DNA of 52,215 nt from Bryobacterales bacterium (GTDB lineage Bacteria; Acidobacteriota; Terriglobia; Bryobacterales; UBA6623): the NCBI GenBank assembly GCA_028819215.1, contig JAPPMG010000062.1, positions 15,555-67,769 on the forward strand, written 5' to 3'. Positions within the stretch are counted from its first letter, which is position 1; the number at the start of each line of letters is the position of its first letter. The notes beneath the pieces were generated by a model. That model had not been told where the DNA came from. It was given only the letters and a program-made list of their open reading frames with translations, and did no database searches. Shown here one piece after another: positions 16,032 to 25,557 of this stretch. The position numbers and the translations under genes were made by a program.

Positions 16032-16948
16032 CCGGCGGACAATCCACAGCGCTGACCACCACCTTGGGGCTGGTGCAAATGACCTGCGGGCCCGAACCCG
16101 CGGCGAATCTCGACACGGCTCTGCTGGCAATCGGCGAAGCCTCTCGGCGGGGCGCGCAGGTGGTCTGCCTGCCCGAACTGTTCCTGACGCAGTATTTCTG
16201 CCAAGAGCAGAACCCGGACAACTTCGAACTGGCGGAGCCGGTCCCGGGACCTACCACCGAAGCGCTTGCGGCGGCGGCTCGCAGCCACGGCGTCGTGATC
16301 GTGGGCTCGGTATTCGAGCGCAGGGCGGCCGGAATCTACCACAACTCGGCCGTGGTCATCGACACCGACGGGGGCCTGCTGGGAACCTATCGCAAGATGC
16401 ACATCCCCGACGACCCGCTGTACTTCGAGAAGTACTACTTCACCCCCGGCGACCTCGGATTCAGGGTCTTTCCGACCAAGTTCGGTCGCATCGCACCGCT
16501 AATCTGCTGGGACCAATGGTTCCCTGAAGCGGCGCGCCTTGCGGCGCTGGCGGGCGCGGAGTTCCTGATCTTCCCGACGGCCATCGGCTGGCACCCGCGA
16601 GAGAAGGACGAATGGGGACAACGCCAGTGGGAAGCCTGGAGCATCTCCCAACGCGCCCACGGGATCGCGAACGGCGCATTTGTCGCGGCGGTCAACCGCA
16701 CGGGAACGGAGCGCATTCTCGACAGCTCGCCCGCGCGGCCTTCCGGCTATGCCGGCCTGGAGTTCTGGGGCCGGTCGTTCGTGTCGGACCCGTTCGGCTC
16801 GATCGTGGCGGAGGCGGGCAGCGCTGACCAAGTGTTGCTCGCGCGATGCGACCGGGCGGAAATCGAACAGACACGGCGTGACTGGCCCTTCCTTAGAGAC
16901 CGGAGGATCGATGCGTACGGCCAGCTGGCTCGGAGATCCAGCGAGTGA
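16028..16948 (+). CDS. aguB: N-carbamoylputrescine amidase
   Basis: A 306-residue carbon-nitrogen hydrolase that splits N-carbamoylputrescine to putrescine, CO2 and ammonia. The Glu-Lys-Cys triad is seen at E50 (VCLPELF), K123 (YRKMHIPDDP) and C160 (LICWDQWFPEA). The DPLYFEKYYFTPGD and IGWHPREKDEWG segments are typical of the carbamoylputrescine subgroup. The start is TTG at 16028, overlapping the MDR dehydrogenase stop; the family start lies only ~12 residues later (TLGLVQMTC) and no ATG is available before it. The stop overlaps the GTG of aguA, so both steps are coupled. Confidence 0.93.
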   Translation: MTGGQSTALTTTLGLVQMTCGPEPAANLDTALLAIGEASRRGAQVVCLPELFLTQYFCQEQNPDNFELAEPVPGPTTEALAAAARSHGVVIVGSVFERRAAGIYHNSAVVIDTDGGLLGTYRKMHIPDDPLYFEKYYFTPGDLGFRVFPTKFGRIAPLICWDQWFPEAARLAALAGAEFLIFPTAIGWHPREKDEWGQRQWEAWSISQRAHGIANGAFVAAVNRTGTERILDSSPARPSGYAGLEFWGRSFVSDPFGSIVAEAGSADQVLLARCDRAEIEQTRRDWPFLRDRRIDAYGQLARRSSE

Positions 16949-18018
16949 GCGAGCTTGCAGATGGCGCCACTCGCATGCCTGCCGAGTGGGAGCCGCACGA
17001 AGCGACGTGGCTGGCCTATCCGCACTCGGGAAGCGACTGGCCGGGAAAGCTGTCCGCGGTGCGCTGGGCGTTCGCCGAATTCGTACGCCTGCTGAGCGGC
17101 CGCGAACGGGTACAGCTGCTCGTCCGCGACGCGCGAGACGCTGAGCGGGCACGCAGCGTACTGAGGCGTAGTGGCGCGGATCCAGACCAGGTCGAGCTGC
17201 ATCTGGCACCAACTGACCGATCCTGGCTGCGCGACTCAGGTCCCACTTTCGTATTCCGGAACCGTCAACTCCATGCTGTCTGCTGGGCGTTCAACGCCTG
17301 GGGCCGATACGACAATTGGCAGGCCGATCGTAGCGTCGGCCGCTACGTAGCGAACTCGTCTGGTGCCGCTTTCGTGGAACCCAAGGCGAACGGCAGGATC
17401 GTCGTGATGGAGGGCGGTTCGATCGAGAGCAACGGCCGAGGAACGATACTGACCACAGAGCAGTGCTTGTTGGGGAACCAGCGCCACGCTCGCAATCCCG
17501 GGTTATCCCGAAGCGCCATCGAGCGCGTCCTGGGTGACTTCCTCGGAGCTACGAACGTGCTCTGGCTTGGACGCGGGATCGCAGGCGATGACACCAGCGG
17601 GCATGTCGACACCCTGGCCCGCTTCGTCGGCCGGAACCGAGTCGCGGCGATCGTTGAGACAGATCGCCGCGACGAGAACTATGCGGCCTTGCAAGAAAAC
17701 CTACGCAGGTTGCGGGGGATGCGGGACGAACGCGGCCGGGCACTCGAGATCGTCGAACTGCCAACGCCACGGCCTCTATGGTTTGACGGTTACCGGCTCC
17801 CAGCCAGCTATGCGAACTTCTACGTCGCCAACGGTGCCGTGCTAGTGCCGACGTTCAACGACGCCAACGACGCGGCAGCGCTCCGCATCTTGCGGGAGTG
17901 CTTTCCGGATCGCGAGGTGCGCGGCGTGCATTGCGTCGACATTGCGCTCGGTTTGGGCACGCTGCACTGCTTGGCGCAGCAACAGCCGCGCGCTCCAGAG
18001 CGCAGCGGCGACGGATGA
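16945..18018 (+). CDS. aguA: Agmatine deiminase
   Basis: A 357-residue agmatine deiminase (peptidylarginine-deiminase fold) that converts agmatine to N-carbamoylputrescine and ammonia. Family marks are MPAEWEPHEATWLAYP, DRSWLRDSGPTFV, EGGSIESNGRG, the catalytic histidine motif GDDTSGHVDTLARF and the nucleophile C342 in LGTLHCLAQQQ. The start is GTG at 16945, overlapping the aguB stop; an internal ATG before PAEW would give the commoner N-terminus. Together with aguB it gives a full agmatine-to-putrescine route. No arginine decarboxylase is in the window, so agmatine must come from elsewhere. Confidence 0.95.
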   Translation: MSELADGATRMPAEWEPHEATWLAYPHSGSDWPGKLSAVRWAFAEFVRLLSGRERVQLLVRDARDAERARSVLRRSGADPDQVELHLAPTDRSWLRDSGPTFVFRNRQLHAVCWAFNAWGRYDNWQADRSVGRYVANSSGAAFVEPKANGRIVVMEGGSIESNGRGTILTTEQCLLGNQRHARNPGLSRSAIERVLGDFLGATNVLWLGRGIAGDDTSGHVDTLARFVGRNRVAAIVETDRRDENYAALQENLRRLRGMRDERGRALEIVELPTPRPLWFDGYRLPASYANFYVANGAVLVPTFNDANDAAALRILRECFPDREVRGVHCVDIALGLGTLHCLAQQQPRAPERSGDG

Positions 18019-18210
18019 CGCGGCAGGTCCGAGATCCAGCGTGCGAAAGCCCGGCAACCAGGAACTGGACCCTCGCACGAGCCCCTGTCGAGGACTCGAA
18101 CGATGATCGCTATCGCCAAGCGGCGGGTTCGGCGAGTGAGTGTCATCGGGGATGACCACAAGACTCCGCAAATGCACTGGCCGAACTTGCGCTACGTGCA
18201 GTCTGCGGCT

Positions 18211-18639
18211 CTACTGAAGTGGGTTCTTCCACTCCAAGCCGTGAAAGCGTGCGAAGTCCCCGTCCGTCGAGCACAGCTGGAGTCCGTGTTCAATGGCGAG
18301 TGCGGCGAGGTGGGCGTCGGGCACGAGATTCGCGCGGCTCTCTATGCTCGCGAGGAGCGGTCCCAGAACCTGCTGGTGGCGCTCTGTCGGCAATGGGATC
18401 CAGACTGACTTTGCCGCCAACCACGACTCCACCTGGCCCCAAGCGGCAGACACCGTGACGGGTCGATCGAAGATGCGCGGATTGCTGATGATCCGCGCAA
18501 ATGCCAGCAGACTGGGCCAAGGAAGTCCCACCGGAGCGGCCCCGTTGATTCGGTCGTCCAACCACGCGCGCGCCTTCTCGTGCTGCGCAAACGAATGCAC
18601 GTGCGCATAAACCAGCAGGTTCGCGTCAATGAGGATCAC
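18211..18639 (-). CDS. vapC: PIN-domain ribonuclease toxin, VapC type
   Basis: A 142-residue PIN-domain toxin of the subgroup with HEKARAWLDDRI near the N-terminus. D5 (MILIDANLLVY), the PWPSLLAFARI helix and the acidic VPDAHLAALAIEHG and STDGDFARF segments are present. The start is GTG at 18639, overlapping the stop of the vapB-type gene (GTGA). This is a different PIN subgroup from the toxin at 10877. Confidence 0.88.
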   Translation of the reverse strand: MILIDANLLVYAHVHSFAQHEKARAWLDDRINGAAPVGLPWPSLLAFARIISNPRIFDRPVTVSAAWGQVESWLAAKSVWIPLPTERHQQVLGPLLASIESRANLVPDAHLAALAIEHGLQLCSTDGDFARFHGLEWKNPLQ

Positions 18640-18884
18640 CGGAACTGCTCACCGTCTGCGATGGCGAGAACCTCGGAGACGTCGTCCAGACTGCCGAACC
18701 GGCATCGCCCGAGATCGACTCCTGGCGTCCGGTAGACTTGCGACTGGCCTGGCGGCTCCGCCATCATGCGCAGACCCTGGCGCAGGGCCTCGTTGATGAT
18801 CGACTTGAGAGATTGGTTGCGCACGTGCCGCATGCGGTTCACTAGGCTGGCCACGTCAGGAGCCAGCGTCAGCGTCGTCCTCAT
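18636..18884 (-). CDS. vapB: VapB-type antitoxin
   Basis: An 82-residue antitoxin. The N-terminal MRTTLTLAPDVASLVNR strand-helix and SLKSIINEALRQGLR helix form a ribbon-helix-helix-like DNA-binding part; the C-terminal LGRCRFGSLDDVSEVLAIADGE region is the toxin-binding tail typical of partners of this PIN subgroup. It is coupled to vapC by a 4-base overlap. The start codon lies 7 bases after a -10 box, so the message is probably leaderless and self-repressed. Confidence 0.85.
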   Translation of the reverse strand: MRTTLTLAPDVASLVNRMRHVRNQSLKSIINEALRQGLRMMAEPPGQSQVYRTPGVDLGRCRFGSLDDVSEVLAIADGEQFR

Positions 18885-18891
18885 ACATCAC

Positions 18892-18921
18892 AGCATAGGG
18901 CATTTAATGTCTTGATGCCAA
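18892..18921 (-). promoter_or_regulatory. vapBC promoter
   Basis: On the minus strand TTGGCA (18921-18916) and TATGCT (18897-18892) are separated by 18 bases, and the -10 is followed by 7 bases and then the vapB ATG at 18884. This is the best-formed -35/-10 pair in the window. Confidence 0.65.
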
Positions 18922-19328
18922 GGTGGTCGAGAGCACGTTGTTTCCGCGCATCGCACGGATCGCCGGCGTTGTGCGTCTGGGCGGGATGAGCGGGTGACGC
19001 CGTGTGTCGCATCGTCCCGCTCCGTGGCGAACGTCTTGTTGTCGCTCCCAAGAGTTCCTCGATGACTCGTAGCACTCCCCTTTCCAAAGTGACAGCAGAC
19101 AACGGGACGCTCTCGCCACTGCTTAAGCGAAGCTCTCACTGCTGGGGCCAGTCACCTGCGATCTCTCTGCCTGCAAAGCGGTGCGACTCTCGCCCCACTG
19201 TCGGCAGCTCGACCCCAACGGGGCGGACAAGCGAACGCCAGAGCGTGCCACAAGCCGTTCGCCGGTGGGGCGATAATGTTGAAGGCGCGGGGCACAACCT
19301 TTAGGATGGGTGGCGCGTCTAAACGAAC
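18922..19328 (+). other. Gene-free stretch between vapBC and htrA
   Basis: About 400 bp with only short, mutually inconsistent open frames in both directions. It probably contains the htrA promoter (TAGGAT at ~19302-19307, 21 bases before the htrA ATG, is the nearest -10-like sequence). I see no RNA gene or mobile element that I can name. Confidence 0.45.
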
Positions 19329-20876
19329 ATGCGAACTGTTATCGAACGCCTCCAACACTCCGGGCTGCTTCCGGTAGCACTGATCTTCGGCACTCTCACG
19401 GCCGGAATCTTGATCGGCACGATCATCTCGGGATCGGTTGACGCCGCGCCTGAGAGTAAAGAGCCCGTCTCGGACGCCGCGCCGCTCGAAGTACCCGCCG
19501 CCGAACCGGTTGCGAACCAGTTCTCCGAGCTAGCGCAGCAAGTGCGCCCATCTGTGGTCAGCATCTACATTCCAGCCAGCCGCGCCGACGAAGAGGACGA
19601 CTCCTCAGGTCCGTTTAATTCCCCAGAGGACATGTTTCGCAGGTTCTTCGGAATCCCGGAGGGGCCCATGCCTGCACCGCGCCGTCGCGGCTCCGGCCAA
19701 GGCTCTGGAGTGATCGTCGACCCGAAGGGATACATCATCACCAACCACCATGTCGTGGCCGACGCAGACCGCATTCGCGTGTCGTTCGTCGATGACGACG
19801 AGCGCTATGACGCGACCTTGATCGGAGCCGATGCGGAGACGGACCTGGCCGTCATCCACGTCAAGGGCAAGACAGGCCTGCAGGCGGCCAAGATCGGCAA
19901 CTCCGATGCGGCCAACGTTGGCGACTGGGCCATTGCCATCGGATCGCCGTTCGGGTATCGCGAGACGGTCACGGTGGGAATCATCAGTGCCTTGTCCCGG
20001 GAGATGAACGCCGCGCGGGGAGGTCGGCCCTTCCAGAAGTTCTTGCAGACTGACGCGGCGATCAACCCAGGCAATAGCGGCGGACCTCTGCTGAACATCC
20101 GCGGCGAGGTCATCGGGATCAATACGGCGATCATCTCCCGCACCGGTGGCTACGACGGCATCGGCTTTGCCCTCGCATCCAATATCGCTGTCAAGACCTA
20201 CAACCAGATCGTTCGCTTCGGGCGCGTGTCCCGCGGCTCGATAGGCGTGGAGTTCAGCGGGGACCAGAGTCCTTCGCTGAGCCGGAGCTACGGGGCGGAA
20301 GGCGGCGTGTTCGTCTTGCGCACGGTCGAGGACGGCCCGGCAGAGCAGGCCGGCATGCGCGCCGAGGACATCATCGTGTCAGTGGGCGGCGAAAAGATCG
20401 ACACCGGCGAGAAACTCATCGAAGTGGTCGCGGCAATCGCCGTGGGCGAAACCGTGCCGATCGAGGTCGTCCGGAACGGCAAGGCTCTGACGCTGGACGT
20501 CACGATCCAAGATCGAGCCAAGCTCTATGCGGAGCAGAGCGAATCCGCGGCCGACCCGTCGGAAGCCGAAGAGGCCGCCGTCCGATTCGGGCTGACAGTC
20601 CAAGAGATTGACCCCGAGCGCCGCGACCAGATGCGCTTGAGCACGCGCGGCGGAGTCTTGATCACCCAAATAGAAGCTCATTCTTTTGCGGAGGACATCG
20701 GCCTGCAGCAAAGGGACATTGTGCTTGAAGTCAATCGCGAGCCGATCGATTCGATCCGAGACCTGCGCGACGTCCAGAGAAGTCTGAAGCCGGGCAGCGA
20801 CGTTGCGTTCAAGCTGCTGCGCTGGGACGGCCGTGCGTGGCGCACCATGTACGAGGCGGGCCTGATACCGAACTAG
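19329..20876 (+). CDS. degP: HtrA/DegP-type periplasmic serine protease, two PDZ domains
   Basis: A 515-residue envelope protease/chaperone of the S1C family that degrades misfolded exported proteins. One N-terminal hydrophobic segment (residues ~12-35) acts as a signal anchor, followed by a Pro/Ala/Glu linker. The chymotrypsin-like domain shows the full triad H141 (IITNHHVV), D172 (ETDLAVIHV) and S250 (NPGNSGGPLLN). Two PDZ domains follow (~275-375, with GPAEQAGMRAEDIIVSVGG, and ~405-515, with AEDIGLQQRDIVLEVN). The start ATG has no strong Shine-Dalgarno sequence. It precedes the cytochrome/DUF1549 gene on the same strand, but that gene appears to have its own promoter. Confidence 0.95.
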   Translation: MRTVIERLQHSGLLPVALIFGTLTAGILIGTIISGSVDAAPESKEPVSDAAPLEVPAAEPVANQFSELAQQVRPSVVSIYIPASRADEEDDSSGPFNSPEDMFRRFFGIPEGPMPAPRRRGSGQGSGVIVDPKGYIITNHHVVADADRIRVSFVDDDERYDATLIGADAETDLAVIHVKGKTGLQAAKIGNSDAANVGDWAIAIGSPFGYRETVTVGIISALSREMNAARGGRPFQKFLQTDAAINPGNSGGPLLNIRGEVIGINTAIISRTGGYDGIGFALASNIAVKTYNQIVRFGRVSRGSIGVEFSGDQSPSLSRSYGAEGGVFVLRTVEDGPAEQAGMRAEDIIVSVGGEKIDTGEKLIEVVAAIAVGETVPIEVVRNGKALTLDVTIQDRAKLYAEQSESAADPSEAEEAAVRFGLTVQEIDPERRDQMRLSTRGGVLITQIEAHSFAEDIGLQQRDIVLEVNREPIDSIRDLRDVQRSLKPGSDVAFKLLRWDGRAWRTMYEAGLIPN

Positions 20877-20982
20877 TCTTCCGCACCTGCGCCTCCCGCA
20901 TCCCACCGTGTGGGAGGCACACCCTTCGATACTGGCTGCGGGGGTCGGGGGTCTGGAGCGGCCTCTCAGCAGGATCCGACTA

Positions 20983-20988
20983 TATAAT
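20983..20988 (+). promoter_or_regulatory. -10 box TATAAT before the PSD1-type gene
   Basis: A perfect TATAAT (20983-20988) overlaps a possible ATG at 20987. If it is the -10, transcription starts near 20995, so translation would begin at the ATG at 21005. No convincing -35 is seen. Confidence 0.4.
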
Positions 20989-21004
20989 GGCAGCGAGCCC
21001 GCTT

Positions 21005-24000
21005 ATGCGCGCGATCTCGCTCCTTGGTTCTCTCATTGCGTTCGCAGGCATCGCCAGCGGTGCCGACTTCGCCGCCGAGATCGAGCCGATCTTTCGAGAC
21101 AAGTGTTACGGCTGCCACGGTGAACAGCAGCAATTCGGCCAGCTGCGGCTCGATTCTCGCAGCGTGGCTACTGACTCCGGTCCAAGCGGGCCGCGGATCG
21201 TGCCGCACGACGCCCAGGCAAGTTCCATCTACAAGCGCGTGGCCGGCCTCGGCGAGGGCAACCGAATGCCCATGGACGGCCAACTCAGCGACGCGGAGGT
21301 CGCACTGATCAAGGCCTGGATCGAGGCCGGAGCGGTCTGGCCCGAGGGCCGAGGAGCAGACCCCGCGCTGAACCAGCACTGGGCGTTCGTTCCGCCCACG
21401 AAGCCGGAGCGGCCCCGGCTGAATGACGGGCGGAGAGCAGAGAGTCCGATTGACAGCTTCGTTCTGGCCAGACTGGAGGCCGAAGGATTGGAGCCGTCGC
21501 CTCCTGCCAGCAGGGGCACTCTGATCCGCCGCCTGAGCCTTGACCTGACCGGGCTACCCCCCTCGCTCGAAGAGACCCAGCATTACTTGGACGACACGGC
21601 GCCGGGCGCCTATCGACGCTTGGTAGATCGCCTGCTCGCATCTCCGCATTACGGCGAGCGCTGGGGGCGCATCTGGCTAGACGCTGCCCGCTATGCCGAT
21701 TCTGACGGATTTGAGAAGGACAAGCCGCGGCAAGTCTGGTTCTATCGCGATTGGGTCGTTGACGCCCTCAACGCGGACATGCCCTACGACCGCTTCGTGG
21801 TCGAGCAAGTCGCAGGCGACCTACTGCCTGACGCGGCCCAACAAAAGCGCGTCGCCACCGGCTTCCTGCGCAACTCGATGATCAACGCCGAGGGCGGGGC
21901 CAATCCAGAGCAGTTCCGCATGGAGGCCATGTTCGACCGCATGGACGCCATCGGCAAGGCCGTGCTGGGCCTGACCGTGCAATGCGCCCAGTGCCACGAT
22001 CACAAGTTCGACCCGATCAGCCAGGCCGACTACTACCGGATGTTCGCGTACATCAACAACTCGCACGAATCCACGCAGGCGGTCTACACCGCGGACGAAG
22101 ACAGGCTGCGTAGCGAGATCTTCGCCGAGATCCATGAGATCGAGGCCGGGCTGCGCGAACTGGACCCGGACTGGCGCGAACGGATGGCCGAATGGGAACA
22201 GTCCGAGGCCGCCAGCCAGCCCGAATGGACCGTTCTGGACACGCACATCAAGCTGGGCAGCGGCGAGAAATATGAGGTGCTGCCCGACAAGTCCATCCTG
22301 GCGGCAGGCTACGCGCCGACACGTAGCGTGGTCACGCCGGAGGCCCTGCTGGAGCCGGGCACGGTTCGAGCTTTCCGACTCGAGCTGCTGACCGATCCGC
22401 GGCTGCCGCTCGGCGGTCCGGGCCGCTCGTTCCGGGGCACCGCCGCGTTGACGGAATTCGAAGTCGAGGTGGCGCCGGCGGACGATCCGGAGAAGTGGAA
22501 GCCGCTCAAGATTGCACGCGCCACCGCCGACGTCAACCCCGAGATGTCGATGCTCGACTCCTTCCTGTTCCCAGACAAGGACAACAAGCGCAGGATCCTG
22601 GGGGACGTCGGATTCGCTATCGACGGCTTCGCGATGAGCGCGTGGAGCACCGATGCCGGCCCGGGCCGACGCAACACGCCGCGCAAGGCAGTGTTCCAGC
22701 TGGCTGAAGCGCTTGAGGTCGAAGAGCCCACGCTGGTCAAGTTCAAGCTCTCGATGAATCACGGCGGGTACAACTCGGACGACAACCAGTCGCTGAACTT
22801 GGGCAGGTACCGGCTATCACTCACAGCTGCGGAGAATGCCGAAGCTGATCCCTTGCCAAGACACATACGGGAACTGCTCTCCCGCGGCGGCCCGCGCACG
22901 CCAGAGCAGGAAGCGGCGCTCTTCGGCCACTGGCGCACCACCGTCGCCAAGTGGGCGGAGGCCAATCGCAGGATCGAGGACATGTGGGGCAAGTACCCGG
23001 AGGGAAGCTCCCAGCTCGTTCTGGACGAACGCCCGGCACCGCGCATGACCAGCATCCTGCAGCGCGGTGATTTCCTGCGCCCTGCCGAGCAGGTGCAGGC
23101 CGGGGTTCCCGGCTTTCTGCATCCGATGCCCGAAAGGGACGAGCTGCCTGAGCGTCTGGCGTTCGCCGAGTGGCTCGTCGACCGCGACTCGCCCACCACC
23201 GCGCGGGCCATCGTGAATCGCCTCTGGCAGGGCCATTTCGGCACAGGAATTGTCGAAACGTCCGAAGATCTCGGGAGGCAGGCGGCCGATCCGTCGCATC
23301 CGGAACTGCTGGACTGGCTGGCAGTCGAACTGATGGAGAACGGCTGGAGCCTGAAGCACATGCACCGGCTGATCGTGTCTTCGGAGACGTACCGCCAATC
23401 GTCCCACGTCACGCCGCGACTGCTCGAGCTGGACCCGAACAACCGCCTGCTGGCCCGGGGCGCGCGGTTCCGCGTCGACGGCGAGCTGGTCCGCGATATC
23501 GCCCTGGCCTCGAGCGGGTTGCTCACGGCACAGATCGGAGGCGCGCCCGTGTACCCTCCGGCCCCTGAATTCCTGTTCCAACCGCCTGTCAGCTACGGCC
23601 CCAAGCGGTGGTACACGGCGAACGGGGCGCAGCGCTACCGCCGCTCGCTGTACGCCTTCCGCTACCGCTCCGTGCCCTACCCCGTCCTTGACACCTTCGA
23701 CACGCCCACCGGAAACTTCGCCTGCGTCAAGCGTGACCGCTCCAACACTCCGCTACAGGCGCTGGTCACGCTCAACGAGCCCGTCTTTATGGAAGCTGCC
23801 CGCGAGCTGGGCCGCAGGACGCTGGATGAAGGTGGCGCGGACGATCCGGAACGCATCGACTACGCGTTCAGGCGCGTGCTGGCGCGAGCGCCCACCGATA
23901 CGGAGCGATCCGAACTGGTCTCATTGCTGGGCAGCCAGCGCGAGCGCCTGAAGGCAGGCGGACTCGACGCGGCCGAGTTGGCCTTCGGGGAACAACCAGC

Positions 24001-24100
24001 GGAACCGGAGCTAGCAGACGGCACGACCGCCAAGCTTGCTGCTTGGACAGCCGTTTCTCGCGTGCTGTTGAATCTGGACGAAGCGATTACGAGGGAATGA
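21005..24100 (+). CDS. PSD1-type protein: cytochrome c / DUF1549 / DUF1553
   Basis: A 1031-residue exported protein of the type abundant in Planctomycetes, Verrucomicrobia and Acidobacteria. After a signal peptide (residues 1-20, ending ASGA) comes a cytochrome-c-like domain with CYGCH (C34, C37, H38) and a late RMPM methionine, then DUF1549 (~135-340) with LTGLPPS, YGERWGRIWLDAARYADSDG and a second CxxCH (VQCAQCHDHKFDPI), a sandwich-like middle, and DUF1553 (RAIVNRLWQGHFGTGIV to RSNTPLQALVTLNEP). The function is unproven; it is presumed to be a periplasmic redox enzyme acting on polysaccharide or organic matter. The DUF1501 partner follows after 3 bp. The start was chosen after the TATAAT; an ATG at 20987 is the alternative. 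Confidence 0.92.
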   Translation: MRAISLLGSLIAFAGIASGADFAAEIEPIFRDKCYGCHGEQQQFGQLRLDSRSVATDSGPSGPRIVPHDAQASSIYKRVAGLGEGNRMPMDGQLSDAEVALIKAWIEAGAVWPEGRGADPALNQHWAFVPPTKPERPRLNDGRRAESPIDSFVLARLEAEGLEPSPPASRGTLIRRLSLDLTGLPPSLEETQHYLDDTAPGAYRRLVDRLLASPHYGERWGRIWLDAARYADSDGFEKDKPRQVWFYRDWVVDALNADMPYDRFVVEQVAGDLLPDAAQQKRVATGFLRNSMINAEGGANPEQFRMEAMFDRMDAIGKAVLGLTVQCAQCHDHKFDPISQADYYRMFAYINNSHESTQAVYTADEDRLRSEIFAEIHEIEAGLRELDPDWRERMAEWEQSEAASQPEWTVLDTHIKLGSGEKYEVLPDKSILAAGYAPTRSVVTPEALLEPGTVRAFRLELLTDPRLPLGGPGRSFRGTAALTEFEVEVAPADDPEKWKPLKIARATADVNPEMSMLDSFLFPDKDNKRRILGDVGFAIDGFAMSAWSTDAGPGRRNTPRKAVFQLAEALEVEEPTLVKFKLSMNHGGYNSDDNQSLNLGRYRLSLTAAENAEADPLPRHIRELLSRGGPRTPEQEAALFGHWRTTVAKWAEANRRIEDMWGKYPEGSSQLVLDERPAPRMTSILQRGDFLRPAEQVQAGVPGFLHPMPERDELPERLAFAEWLVDRDSPTTARAIVNRLWQGHFGTGIVETSEDLGRQAADPSHPELLDWLAVELMENGWSLKHMHRLIVSSETYRQSSHVTPRLLELDPNNRLLARGARFRVDGELVRDIALASSGLLTAQIGGAPVYPPAPEFLFQPPVSYGPKRWYTANGAQRYRRSLYAFRYRSVPYPVLDTFDTPTGNFACVKRDRSNTPLQALVTLNEPVFMEAARELGRRTLDEGGADDPERIDYAFRRVLARAPTDTERSELVSLLGSQRERLKAGGLDAAELAFGEQPAEPELADGTTAKLAAWTAVSRVLLNLDEAITRE

Positions 24101-24103
24101 CAG

Positions 24104-25501
24104 ATGTCGCGCTCGCATGCCACCTCTAGCCCGCTGGCAAGGCGTTGGTTCCTGCAGCAGTGCGGCGTCGGGCTGGGCGCCGTCGCGTTGCGCGACATGC
24201 TGCAGGCCGCGGATCCGCTGGCACCGAAGCAGCCGCACCACGCCCCGACGGCCAAGAACGTGATCTTCCTGTTCATGGGGGGCGGTCCGAGCCACCTCGA
24301 GCTATTCGACAACAAGCCGGAACTGGCCAAGCACGAGGGAACCCTGCCGCCTGCGGACCTGCTGGAGGGCTACCGCGCGGCCTTTATCGATCCGAACTCG
24401 ACACTGCTCGGGCCGAAATTCAAGTTCGCCCGGCACGGCCAGAGCGGAGCCGAGCTGTCCGAGCTGATCCCGCATACCGCCGCAATCTCCGACGAGATCG
24501 CCATCGTGAAGTCCCTGGTGACCGATGCGTTCAACCATGCCCCTGCGCAAGTGATGATGAGTACCGGAACGCAGCAGTTCGGGCGGCCGTCGATGGGGGC
24601 GTGGACGCTGTACGGGCTGGGCAGCGAATCCCGCGACCTGCCCGGATTCGTAGTCTTCAGTTCGGGCCAAAAGGGCCCCAGCGGCGGAAACTCCAACTGG
24701 GGCAGCGGCTTCCTGCCGTCCATGTACCAAGGAGTGCAGTTCCGAACCAGCGGCGACCCGGTGCTGTATCTGTCCAACCCTGCGGGCGTCGACCGCCAGC
24801 TCCAGCGTGACTCGCTGGACGCGCTCGGGCGACTGAACGGCATGCGCCTGCAAGAGGTCGGCGACCCCGAGATCGAGACCCGGATCAGCTCCTTCGAAAT
24901 GGCCTACCGCATGCAGGCGAGCACGCCGGAGCTGATGGACATCTCCCAGGAGCCACGGCACGTACTCGAGATGTACGGGGCCGAGCCGGGACGTCCGTCG
25001 TTCGCCAACAATTGCGTCCTGGCGCGCAGGCTAGTCGAACGCGGCGTGCGCTTCGTGGAATTGTTCCACGAGTCTTGGGACCAGCACGGGTCCCTCATCT
25101 CTGGCCTGAAGAAGAACTGCCGGGACACTGACAAGGCCAGCGCCGCCCTGGTGAGCGACCTCAAGCAGCGCGGCCTGCTGGAAGACACGCTGGTGCTCTG
25201 GGGCGGCGAGTTCGGGCGCACGCCGATGGTGCAGGGCGGCACGGACGACGGCCGCGACCACCATCCCAACGCCTTCACGATGTGGATGGCCGGAGGCGGC
25301 ATCAGGCCCGGCACCACGATCGGCAAGAGCGACGAGCTGGGCTTCAACGTGGTGGAGGACAAGGTACACGTGCATGACCTGCACGCCACCATCTTGCACC
25401 TGCTGGGATTCGACCACACGAGACTGACCTACCGCTTCCAAGGGCGGGACTTCCGCCTCACGGACGTGGCCGGCGATGTAGTGCAGAAGCTCCTCGCGTA
25501 G
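24104..25501 (+). CDS. DUF1501 (sulfatase-like) protein with TAT signal
   Basis: A 465-residue DUF1501 protein, distantly related to alkaline phosphatase/sulfatase folds and usually encoded next to DUF1549/DUF1553 proteins. It has a twin-arginine-type signal ([21 protein letters not shown]), then [50 protein letters not shown] and the metal-site-like [17 protein letters not shown] and [18 protein letters not shown] lies just before the ATG, three bases after the PSD1 stop, so the two are one operon. The partner probably supplies electron transfer. The exact reaction is unknown. Confidence 0.92.
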   Translation: MSRSHATSSPLARRWFLQQCGVGLGAVALRDMLQAADPLAPKQPHHAPTAKNVIFLFMGGGPSHLELFDNKPELAKHEGTLPPADLLEGYRAAFIDPNSTLLGPKFKFARHGQSGAELSELIPHTAAISDEIAIVKSLVTDAFNHAPAQVMMSTGTQQFGRPSMGAWTLYGLGSESRDLPGFVVFSSGQKGPSGGNSNWGSGFLPSMYQGVQFRTSGDPVLYLSNPAGVDRQLQRDSLDALGRLNGMRLQEVGDPEIETRISSFEMAYRMQASTPELMDISQEPRHVLEMYGAEPGRPSFANNCVLARRLVERGVRFVELFHESWDQHGSLISGLKKNCRDTDKASAALVSDLKQRGLLEDTLVLWGGEFGRTPMVQGGTDDGRDHHPNAFTMWMAGGGIRPGTTIGKSDELGFNVVEDKVHVHDLHATILHLLGFDHTRLTYRFQGRDFRLTDVAGDVVQKLLA

Positions 25502-25520
25502 GCGTCGGCAAGCCTCGGCA

Positions 25521-25538
25521 AGACCGGCCATCCGGTCT
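25521..25538. terminator. Hairpin between convergent genes
   Basis: A perfect 7-bp inverted repeat (AGACCGG / CCGGTCT) with a 4-base loop lies 20 bp after the DUF1501 stop and 20 bp before the end of the convergent small gene. There is no T-run, so it is a plausible but not canonical bidirectional terminator. Confidence 0.4.
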
Positions 25539-25557
25539 CAGCGGCGCCAAGAACTCG

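Noticed and set aside
18040..18085. GTGCGA...TCGCAC stem as a possible structured RNA after aguA
   Set aside because: A six-base stem with a 24-base loop is expected by chance in GC-rich DNA; no known RNA family features are seen.
18881..19102. Minus-strand frame (73 codons) upstream of vapB that looked like an IS fragment
   Set aside because: No motif of a named transposase family could be confirmed, and other frames over the same bases look equally arbitrary.
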